From Spisula solida (lineage: Eukaryota > Mollusca > Bivalvia > Venerida > Mactridae), in the NCBI GenBank assembly GCA_947247005.1, contig OX365952.1:44930722-44994721 (forward strand): a stretch of 64,000 nt of DNA, in the 5' to 3' direction. The notes beneath the pieces are model-generated. The model did not search any database. It was not told the DNA's origin and saw only the letters and a program-made list of their open reading frames with translations. Below are positions 45,011-55,400 of the stretch, piece after piece (the first letter of the stretch is position 1; every line of letters starts with the position of its first letter). Position numbers and translations under genes: made by a program.

Positions 45011-46440
45011 TGTGTAATTGCGTGAAACTTATAACTTGAAACTTGTTTTGTGCGCATTGGTTTGTAAAATTTGTGATGGTGACAAGTTTCTCTTTCAAAA
45101 TTGCTCACCAAAGATTCACGCATTAAACTTTAATGAATAACTTGAAAAATTTAACATCGCTACAGTGACTTTTTTCAACGTAATCGTTTTATTTTATTTC
45201 GTGTTTAATGAACGCAGTATTTAGTTCAGTGCTATAATGGAGAAAATACTGACATCTCCAGTCACAAAATCAAATTGCCTCGTTCATAGAGACGCGTACC
45301 GCCGGTACATTGTCAGATGTTATCACATTAATGTGATGTCTATATAAGTGAGTTGCCGAAATAATATCGCGACAAACCAATATTTTGACTTTATGACAAA
45401 TTAACATTAAAAGATTAAAGTTAACTCTTCTATTAGTAAATTGAATAGTACTTTTACTATGAACTATCAGTACATAGACATCTGTGTAATTATAAGTAGT
45501 CAAGTATTTGTAGAGATATTGATAATGGGGATGAAATTGGAATAACCCATTTGTGGGATACACTATCGAAACTTAACAACATATTTAAGGTGGTACATGC
45601 GCCTTTTATCTAACGATCGATTTTCCAAGAAAAATCTTAAAATGAAGAAACATCTTCTAGAACAACATTGAAATCATAAAAATGATATGTCACCGGCTCG
45701 TTTTTCGCTTTCGATATACATGGCTTTCTAATGACCTACCATTGTCTTTTGTTCATTGTATCTAAAAAAAATCATATATGCCTCCATCATGTTCATTTTA
45801 ATATTTTCATTATATCAAACCACTTTAACACAATGCATGTTTTTTGTGTGTGTTCAATGGTCACACTTATTGACATTAGTCACAACTCCGGCTTCCAAGT
45901 GAACACATTCTGTATTTCTACATGATAGATAGTTACCCCATCCACTTGCAAAAAGTGTGATTTTCAAATGAACGTTAAAACCTATCTAATGATCGAAAAT
46001 AATTTAAAATTGGAAATAATTGTGAATCATATAGAACATCATCTAATCAAATAAAAATTAGGGGTCATCAGCCTTTTTTGGGAGCTATTCATCGAAAAAT
46101 ACTAATTTTGAATAAATTTGTATGAATAAACCTAATTTGCATTAATGAAATGAAATAAAATTCTATTAAAAATACTTCAAAGTGTAGCTACTTCATATAA
46201 CTAAATCATGCATTATATAAGCAAATACATTTGAACAATTGTAGTGACGAACTGTACACCCATATAATTAAGAATTGAGCCGTTCCCCTATCACTTTTCA
46301 TTCATGCAAAAACAAAGTTAAAAAATATCTATTTTGTGCACTAGTATCATGTTTATTGTCATTTATAAACATTCATATATGATCATTGGAACTAAATTTA
46401 ATGCTTGTTCTTATCTAATACGATTTCGAAATTTCGCAAT
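45011..46440. other. Gene B intron 1, no recognised feature
   Basis: AT-rich. A TTAAGGTGGTACATGCGCC start at about 45588 resembles ends of other mollusc repeats, but I found no matching inverse. No exon is expected here because exon 1 joins the 52387 exon in gene A's pattern. Confidence 0.4.
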
Positions 46441-46441
46441 A

Positions 46442-46540
46442 ATATTAAGTCAGGCAGGGAATGCAGCACTGAACTTAACCAGCCGAGCACAGAAAACATA
46501 AACAAACATACAAGACACAATGTCCAACTGAACCGACATA
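46442..46540 (+). repeat. Dispersed repeat D, copy with one sub-unit
   Basis: TTAAGTCAGGCAGGGAATGC head, AACCAGCCGAGCACAGAAAA sub-unit and ACAATGTCCAACTGAACC. The tail is absent. Confidence 0.7.
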
Positions 46541-47885
46541 TAAACATTTACATTGGTAAAAAATATTAAACATGTTTTACCTCAGTTCAGTTGACTGACA
46601 ACTAGTATATAAATGATGTATGTACGTGTTTAAACGGGCGCACTATTGACCTTAAGGAGTTCAACTGTTACTCTATAGATGTACAACGACCTTGGAAACA
46701 TTACCCTTGGACGAGACATTGATAAAATTTCAAACGATATTTACTGAAATTAACCGATAGATTATGATCAATGGAAATGGACAAATGGTGATTTCAATGA
46801 GACTCGTGTTTTTAAATGACCCTGAAGCTGTGTTTAACCGTCCCGATGAAGATATTTCAAATTTTAATGAACGATATTTAAATGTTAAAGTAGATATTAT
46901 GTTTACAGAATAGATTATTTTTTGCCCTAGTGTTAGGTTACTAGAACATATTGGAATAGCTGCTGGTTCTGATTACCAAAAGGATTTTATACATATTGTA
47001 GACAGTTGGTGAATGTTATTTCATGTTGATTGAATAAAATGTTTGACTGGAGGAATTAAAACCTTCCTCTTGGTATGACGGATTATTAATTATGCCACTA
47101 TATAAGACTGTGTGTATTGACAACACTATAAATGGAGGATAACTTTTGTAGGGGAGAACTCTTTAAAATACCACATTTTCACAAATATATAAATAAGAGA
47201 CTAAAATTGTGGGCCTAATATATACCATATCTATTTGGAGGCAGGTTTCAGACAACGTTTGCGCACTGTTGACAATATGTTTTATTTTACATCGCTTGGT
47301 AAACCACCCGTTAAAGCATGTTATGACTTAGACACTGTATGCTGTTTTTTGTAGACTTTTTTTTATAAATAATCACCGTTCAATTATATTGTTTGCAGCT
47401 GTAGGGTTACACTACTTACTGTTTTGTACTTCATCTAAGACTTTTGTTGGACTTAGTCACACGTTGTATAACCCGGTGAACCCCCAACCGTGTGATGAGT
47501 ACCCAATAGAGGCAAATACTGTTGACTGGTGAATAGTGGTGTGATATATCTTACCAGCAGAACTCGATTTCTTTTTGGATCTAACGATTATTGAATGACC
47601 ACGAAGGTTGAAATGAACTATTCAAACAGTCTTGCATACTATATATGCAGAATAAATCTGATAGCGACTGTTTATACACGACACGCATAAAGTAATTGTT
47701 CAAATCTCGCATTCATTGCCCGAAATTAACTGTTTGCGACACTATTGAAATATTTAACCTCACAGATCCAACGAAAGATCATCGTTAACAATTCCGTTAA
47801 GTTTCAAATCTGTCCGTGCTCTTTTTTGACCTGTAAAAGTGAAACGTGTATGCGCAAAAATGATGACGTTTACCGACGTGAACGA
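46541..47885. other. Gene B intron 1 continued, no recognised feature
   Basis: AT-rich sequence without repeats that I could match or frames of interest. Confidence 0.4.
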
Positions 47886-48002
47886 AAGAGAATGAAACAT
47901 ATGGATGGATCTTGTGTGTGTGTGCTCCTTTTTGTGTCATGTTTTTTTGTTGAATATTGCCCACCCTGTCTGATTTGTTATTATATTTATATATTACATA
48001 TA

Positions 48003-49813
48003 ATTCTAACACGATCTGCATATACACATAGAGCAAACTAAGCCATGTATTATTACCCCCATAAAACATGCCAATCAAATTGGCTGTTATTATTTACACC
48101 CCGTATCACGTGACATATTTATGAATGAATGAACGTAAACTTTATTGTAAAAACTTCAACGAGACGTGATGACAAGACAAGTTGCACGAGTATCCAGTGT
48201 GTCAGCTATGACGCATCTATTTTTAGAAACTCCAATATAATCTCGAAACTGTCCTTGGACCTATATTTTTTATCATGTACATCAATGATATGCCAGTTGA
48301 ACTGAGGAAAATTTTTACTGACATGTTTGCGGATGACACCACTCTCACAGCTGTTGGTGAATCGTATGAAGAAGTTCAAACCAATCTACAGGACAACATT
48401 GATAAAATCTATTCATGGTGTCAAGTAAATTCAATGGCTCTAAATGCTAGGAAAACAAAGGCAATGAACATCAGTGCAACAAATAAACCCACTACAATTC
48501 AAAACATGTCTCTACATCTTGGACAAGAACAAATAGACTTGTCCGACACCGAACGCCTTTTAGGAGTTCAAGTTGATAGAAATCTTAACTGAAACAATCA
48601 AATTGATGCAGTCATTAAAAAATGTAATTTAAAGCTCTATCTTTTTAAAAGAATAAAACCTTACACCAATATACCAGTCAGAAAAATGTTCTATAATGCA
48701 TATATACTCCCCCATTTAGATTACTGTTGCTCTATTTGGGGAAATTGTAGTAACAGTAATGTGGACACTATTATCAAATTTCAAAATAGAGCTGCCAGAC
48801 TCATTCTAGATAAAGACTTTGATACTCCATCAGATGAACTATTTGCTACTTTGAACTGGATGGCTTTTCCTGACAGAGTGAAATATAAAAAAGCCATCAT
48901 TATTATTAAATCATTAAACAACATGAGCCCCCCATACATTAAGGACAAATTCCAAAAACTTCATGAAGTCCAAATTCGCCATCTCAGATCCTGTCAGCAG
49001 AATCTGTATGTTAAAAAACCAAGGCTAGAATTCTGTAAAAATCTCTCGACTACTCTGGGCCAATGATTTGGAATTCGTTACCATTAGATGTTCGAAATGC
49101 ACAGACTTTGAATGGCTTCAAATATAAGTATATGTCTTATTAGAAAACATTGCTGAATTGATGTGTATTGCTTTACAAAAGAATATCTGTAATTGTGAAC
49201 CTTGTTCTTGATAGCTTTGCACATTGTATATAAATAATATTTTGCTACCATGTATTGTGTTGCTATGTACATATATATATCTGTAAATGTTGATTAGGAG
49301 TATTTTCAAGAGGCTCACAGGGAAGATTGGACAATTGCCTAACTGTGTTGCCTCTATAAATAAAGTCTTTATTATTAGTATTATTATTATTAAACTAAGT
49401 TTCATTAAAACTTCTGATAATCAATTAATTTATATTTTTTATTTCATGAAATAGATACCCTATACCCGTGTTATTAAAATTGCTTCAATGATTAAAATGT
49501 GTAATTTCCTTCAGAATATTACGAAGGTCGTTTTCATTAACGAGGAAGGTAACTGTACCAGCTAATAAGCCACTCAATTTCAGCGTGGAATTATGTTCAA
49601 TGTCAAATGGGTGAAAATGGAATGCGCGCAGTTAAATAGTACAGGATATTAGTGTGTTTAGAATCGAAATAAAAACTCTTTTCTTGTATTGTGTCGGTGA
49701 ATAGAACACGGGCACTCGTTTGGATGCGGAACGTGAATTAATTGTTCCGCATCCGAACTCCTGCCCGTGTTTTATTTACCGACAAAAAACGCGAACAGAT
49801 TTGTATTTCTTAA
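48003..49813 (+). mobile_element. Repeat F, copy 2, split by a LINE fragment
   Basis: 48003-48252 matches the reverse complement of about 40475-40722; 49400-49813 matches the reverse complement of 40058-40470. The hairpin recurs at 49686-49731 and 49744-49790. Between the halves lies the LINE fragment 48253-49397. This gives a long inverted repeat pair with an about 7.3-kb spacer inside gene B's promoter-intron 1 region. Confidence 0.82.
48253..49397 (+). pseudogene. 5'-truncated LINE fragment: reverse transcriptase C-terminal half
   Basis: It begins inside the reverse transcriptase (LGPIFFIMYINDMP), keeps the catalytic MFADDTTL and QVNSMALNARKTK, has an in-frame stop after VDRNLN (48590-48592), then PHLDYCCSIWGNC and IIKFQNRAARLI. 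It ends in AATAAAGTCTTTATTATTAG then TATTATTATTATT, a typical LINE tail. It is a different family from the 32-37 kb element (different motifs and tail). 5' truncation is the usual outcome of target-primed insertion. Confidence 0.85.
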
Positions 49814-50050
49814 GTAGATCATATGTATTGAACCCATATTATGCATCTTTCCATAAGACTTGTTATAAGATTAGTGCTTCGAACGACAGAACTTTTTATC
49901 GGTCTGCGGTCTTAAGTTAAAATATTATTTATTGCTGATAATAAAGTGCACACCGTAAATGTTCGATGGTTACTAGCTGACCAAACAGGGGCAAAATGGT
50001 AGACCATTGAATTCGGAACATATGGAATATGACTAAACAAACGCAACAAG

Positions 50051-50149
50051 GTGATTGGTCGATCTAACAATGGCAACTTGACGGTAATTGGTCGATCTAA
50101 CATTGCCAACTTGACGGTGATTGGTCGATCTAACAATGCCAATTTGACG
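50051..50149 (+). repeat. 33-bp minisatellite, three units
   Basis: GTGATTGGTCGATCTAACAA then TGGCAACTTGACG units start at 50051, 50084 and 50117. Related words (ATGGCAAC, TTGGC) are scattered to 50390. Confidence 0.85.
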
Positions 50150-50400
50150 GGTTTGACCTTACAAAAAAACCTGGCGGATGATTGGCAATATGTAGGTCCG
50201 TTGACTCAACAACGGCAACATAAAGATAATTTGGCAATCTATTTGGTATCTATGGCAACATGCATATAGTTGGCTATATGAGTAACATGATGGTATGTTA
50301 TAATGGAAATGGTTGACTGATGACCGTTGGACCTATCGAAAGCAACATGGTTGACAATGTACATTGTATCTAACCATGGCAATATATCGGTATGTTCACC

Positions 50401-50614
50401 TTACAATGGCTAAATGGTTGTCTGTAACCCAACATCTTACAATGGATAAATGGTTGTCTGTAACCCAACATCTTACAATGGATAAATGGTTGTCTGTAAC
50501 CCAACATCTTACAATGGATAAATGGTTGTCTGTAACCCAACATTTTACAATGGATAAATGGTTGTCTGTAACCCAACATTTTACAATGGATAAATGGTTG
50601 TCTGTAACCCAACA
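50401..50614 (+). repeat. 36-bp minisatellite, six units
   Basis: TTACAATGGATAAATGGTTG then TCTGTAACCCAACATC units every 36 bp from 50401. The period is divisible by three and free of stops, so it is open on both strands (95 and 81 codons), but it has no other gene-like property. Gene B intron 1. The stretch 50650-51235 shows nothing recognised. Confidence 0.88.
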
Positions 50615-51235
50615 ACGACTACACGATGATCAGTTAAACAAACAATCGTAACATGGCGATCAGTACGCTCCCTACAGCGCTTTGATTTCCACTTAACCGT
50701 TACAATTCACACGCTGCTTAAAATACTAGAATATTGTGATATTTGACCTTTACAAAACTGCTGTGAACCCTGATACACATTTTCATTGGCTGATGAAAGT
50801 TTACTTGTTTGTATAGACAGTAGAGAGTTATTACAGCGAGGCAAATGTGATAATGTAAACGGGGTTTTAAATGCATTGTATATAAAATGCTCGTGTGTTA
50901 AAAGAATGACTTGTATTATAAATTAAAACTCTCGCACTATCAATTTATCATATTGATTGAAACAAATAAATAATGACCAGTCAATAGAACCATGAAATTT
51001 TTAAACCTAATACAGTGTATACTCGTTTAAACCTTTCAACACGTAGTCTTCATATTCACTATAAACTCTGTACGCTGGTTTTGGATTCTCCTGTCTAAAA
51101 ATAGCAATAGCGCTAATACACTAGCAATAATGCAGAGCCTAGAAACGATGTAGTTTCGGGCGAGGCAATTGGAGAGTAGGCGATCAGATGACTTAACAAT
51201 GGAAACAATAATTGCAATGGCTATCTAGATAATAC

Positions 51236-51305
51236 ATAATCGGACAGGGAAGGCAGTACTCAACTTAAACAGCCGAGCTCAGAAACACATACTTTAAAAC
51301 AAAAC
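51236..51305 (+). repeat. Dispersed repeat D, short copy
   Basis: AATCGGACAGGGAAGGCAGT then ACTCAACTTAAACAGCCGAG and CTCAGAAAC. Confidence 0.6.
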
Positions 51306-51437
51306 TGAACATTTGCAAACTAAACCGGAGTAAGAGCTAGGTAACAAGAATATAACAAACGGACGACACACATCACAAGGACGACCCACATCAGTGTACA
51401 TGCTATTTTGAAAGATTCGAACCAGCCTCATGCCTTG

Positions 51438-51610
51438 TGCCTCCGTAGCTCAATGGTTAGCTCAATGGTTAGCGCGCTTACCGTCTAATCTGGCGACCCG
51501 GCTTCAAACAAGGGTGGATACACTCATACGCTTGATACATTTCAGCAGAAAGCTGACTGGCAAATTAAGGCTCGGACAACGGAATTGCAGAAGGGCACAT
51601 ACAAAAAAAG
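51438..51610 (+). mobile_element. tRNA-derived SINE with duplicated A box, gene B intron 1
   Basis: CTCCGTAGCTCAATGGTTAG then CTCAATGGTTAGCG shows a 12-bp duplication inside the A box; the B box is changed to GGCTTCAAAC. The body CAGCAGAAAGCTGACT matches the SINE at 16377. The following 51655-51720 block recurs at 54175-54240. Confidence 0.7.
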
Positions 51611-51821
51611 GCACGATGGCAAAACATTTTTGTAATTTTCTTTTTATACTATAAAGTGGACAATACATACACAAAGGAAGGTTGACGAAGGGGCTTCCGC
51701 CTTGGTATGTCACTGTAGGCTTAAATGTTTCACAGTGCACCAAACCTCACTTGTCATTTGTACATTTGTTTAAATAATAGTTGAACTCAGAACTAACATT
51801 GATATCGAATACATGTTCCAG

Positions 51822-52308
51822 GCTGGAACTGGGTCATTCAGCTAGGGCATTCAGCTGGAGCATTCTACTTTTCGACAGCTTGTTTAATAATTTTTTTATT
51901 TTTTTGTCTACTTGTTAGGATTTCTGACAGCTAAAACTAGGCATTGAAGCCGTTTTACTGTTGGAACTGGGTCATTCAACTAGGGCATTCAGCTTTTTGA
52001 TTGCTGAAACTAATTCATTCTACTTTTCGACACCTTGGTCTTGGGTAGATATTTTACTTGTTTAGTTGGACATTGTGCCTGGTATAAGTTTTATGTTTTC
52101 TGTAATCGGTTGGTTAAGTTGGGCGTTGTGCCTTGTATGGGGTTTATGTTTTCTGTGCTCGGTTGGTTAAGTTGGGCAGTTTGTCTTGTATGTGTTTTAT
52201 GTGTTCTGTGCTTGGTTAGTTTAGTTGTACATTGTGTCTTGTACGTGTTTTGAATGTTTTCTGTGCTCGGTTTGTTAAGTTGAGTGTTGCCTTCCTGTCT
52301 GACACTAA
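51822..52308 (-). repeat. Dispersed repeat D, long inverted copy with about four sub-units
   Basis: A partly duplicated tail (GGAACTGGGTCATTCA twice), then sub-units TTTTCTGTAATCGGTTGGTT, TTTTCTGTGCTCGGTTGGTT, TGTTCTGTGCTTGGTTAGTT and TTTTCTGTGCTCGGTTTGTT every 50-60 bp, then TTGCCTTCCTGTCTGAC. It ends about 80 bp before gene B's first coding exon. Confidence 0.78.
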
Positions 52309-52386
52309 CTGCACTCCACACTATCCATCTTTATTGAACATTATTTTATTACTGAAGTAGAGTATTGTCTTGACGTGCCATTTCAG

Positions 52387-52465
52387 GTAACTCCAGCAAT
52401 GATGACTACGACAAAACGTTTAGTGATAGTATTGCTAGCGTGTGTTACGCTAACGCATGCCAAAG
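52387..52465 (+). CDS. Gene B exon 2: start codon and signal peptide
   Basis: Acceptor ATTTCAG, 12 UTR bases, ATGATG at 52399, donor AAAG|GTAGGT. It encodes MMTTTKR followed by a hydrophobic signal peptide ending near THA. The 67 coding bases match gene A. Confidence 0.85.
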
Positions 52466-55400
52466 GTAGGTCGATCAATTATTTTGTTCTCTAAAACTAG
52501 TACATTGTAATCGAAAATGTTAAGCTATTATGAGTAAAATAGACCCTCATAAGTAAACATCAACAAACAATGTGGATATTTACAAATCAACTTAAAATCT
52601 TAAAATTTACCTAAGTGTATCAGCCAAACAAGAAATCAAAATCATTTTTACGTTGTGTTCTTCAATATTCAGAGTGTATACGCGGCACAACTTAAGTAAA
52701 AAATAGTTTTACACTAAGATGCTTTGTTACAAGCAGCTTTGATTTTCAAATTATAATATAAAATGTTCTTGGTAAATGTTTGTATTCGTTTTGAAGGTTA
52801 ATTTATTGAAAGGAACATGTACTTAAAATTTAAAAGCGTGTTGCAAAAGGAATAAGTTTTGTATAGGCACAGCAATTTTAATATTTGTCATTTGTGGCAA
52901 GAACTGCACTTAGTATTGACCAGTGTATCCTTTGTGTGTGAACGAGCAAGATTTTCAATGAAAGTGCTGTTATGCTTCAACAAATTCACTTTATTAATCT
53001 TTATTGTTTAACGTCAAGGGTAAATGTACTATATTTTGTACATCATAATACTATGCTTACTGTATCCAACAAATTTCAATTTGAAGAATAGAATGCTTAT
53101 GAAAACAACATGCACAGTCTCACTATAGAGTGTACTATATAGTCTTAAGAATCTTTCTCGTTCACCGGAGTATTCTTCAAATGTGATGTCAGGAACTTGA
53201 CTAACCACTGATGTATGAGGATGTTAAGAATCGATTATTTCTAATTGTTGGAGGTTTGTTAATTGTACGAGTTACATAAGTATATAGAACATTTATTTAT
53301 TTCAGGTAAGCGAGGTTCAGCTTCCAATTCGGTAAGTCAATTCAATGCGGGATCACAAGATGTGAAGCAACGAGCTGATGAGCTTGACAAACGTAACGCT
53401 AAGTTACTCAGTATTGCTGAAAGGTAGGATAAGGTGTATTCATCAAAGTACAATATTCAATGTAATCTGTATGAAATACCAAACGTCATTTATATCAATG
53501 TATACAAACTGTTTACCCGGATTTTGATTATCTGAATGATCTAGAAAAGCTATCAAATGATGATATCGTAAAATACAGTGCCAACGGTTGTTATGAAATC
53601 TTAGTCACTATAGGAGAAACGTATTATACAGTTAATGTTTACATGTAAGAGTATTGATGATGTTTTATATTATGACTTCCATTTGTATTTGTAATTGAAT
53701 TTTAATGTGTTTTAAGGATACTAATTCTTAATTGTTTTTATGTATGTATACTTGTAATTGTATGCTGCTCATATTGTCTCTCATAACTCAAATTGAGTGT
53801 TTTGTGCATGGTTTACATTTTTACCATTTTATATGTATATTTGTAACAAACATGTTCAAGCGTGAGACGTTAATAAATGTATCTTATCTTATTCAAATAT
53901 CAAATATACTATAATAGAATAATTTACATCGACATAATCATTGAATAGTGATACTAATATTATTATGTAGTCTGTAAACTGTTATAATGAGAATTTGTCT
54001 GTATGTTGTTTGTATCATGAACGTTTTACTAGTATTTCATATTTTGAAATATTTGTTTCACAATCATGGCAACACTCAAAACAACATTTGACAGAAATAA
54101 TATTAATTATAAGTTTTGATAAAATTATATTCGAAAGTTTCCTTATTCGCTTATTACTCAATTATACTGTTTAAAGTGGACATTGCATACATACAAAAGA
54201 AGGTTGGCTGCAGGTAGGGTTTCCGCCTTTGGATGAACAGTGACAATGCCCATAGGTTGGCCTGAACGGCATATAATTTACTAGATATACACGATATATT
54301 GTCATTGTAAAGAAAGTATCAATGGTTCTGTAATGACAGGCATAGAGTATGAAGTACATATATACACGTACATACAAAAATATTATATTAAGTCAGACAG
54401 GGAAGGCAGCACTCAACTTAACCAGCCGAGCACAGAAAACATTAAAAACAAACAAAGCACAATGCCCAACTGAACCAACCGAGCACAGAAAACATAAAAC
54501 GAATAAAGACACAATGCCAAGCAGTCGACAAGTATAATAAATTATAACTAGCTGAACATGTATTTGTTACAGGGTGTTTGGCAACGATATCTCCGAGGAT
54601 TTACTGCGGGATCTTGGCATGTTTGAGAGAGCCATTCCAGACCCATTGTGTACTGAGGAGCAATTTGTCCAACTGGATTGTGCGGCTGATGGACCTAACA
54701 GGACGTACGTGGAGGGTACGGAATACCCTACGTTCAATGGTCAATGTAACAATGTAGTTAACTACATCTGGGGCATGGTGATGAGGCAGCATCAACGACT
54801 TTTACCCCATGCTTATGAAAACCGTGAGTATATTATTATAACCTGTTTGGCTTCTAACTACATCTGGGGCATGGTGATGAGACAACATCAACGACTTTTA
54901 CCCCATGCTTATGAAAACCGTGAGTATATTTTTATAACCTGTTTGGCTTCTAACTACATCTTGGGCATGGTGATGAGACAACATCAACGACTTTTACCCC
55001 ATGCTTATGAAAACCGTGAGTATATTTTGATAACGTTTTGTTTTTTTTGTAACCAGTGTTGTTTATTTGTATTTGGGTGCATACATAAAGTACAAGTAAT
55101 AATTGATATTAAATTGCATTGGGTCGACCATTAATTCATGAGAAATTTCAATGTAAGATATATGTGTAGCAATACTGTATATGGGTAAATAACTTTAAAT
55201 TAATCGATTTGTTATTTCGCATATTCTATAGCTTTTTAAAACTTATAACACTTGACATTACAATTCACTTGACCGGATGACCACGCTCTTATGACTGGCT
55301 AAAATTATATTAAATCAGACAGGGATGACAGCACTCAACTTAACCAGCCGAGCACAGAAAACATTAAAAACACACAAAGCACAATGCACAATGCCCAACT

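Noticed and set aside
44760..45123. Two overlapping minus-strand proteins rich in Ser-Leu-Thr-His
   Set aside because: They are translations of GTGA/GCGA microsatellites inside repeat D.
50364..50651. Repeat protein MDKWLSVTQHLT
   Set aside because: It is a 36-bp minisatellite within intron 1 of gene B with no start, stop or splice context that suggests selection.
54824..55134. Certain coding extension of gene B exon 4
   Set aside because: The frame is open, but the ancestral donor at 54824 is intact and matches gene A, so I kept the 251-bp exon and reported the extension as a possibility.
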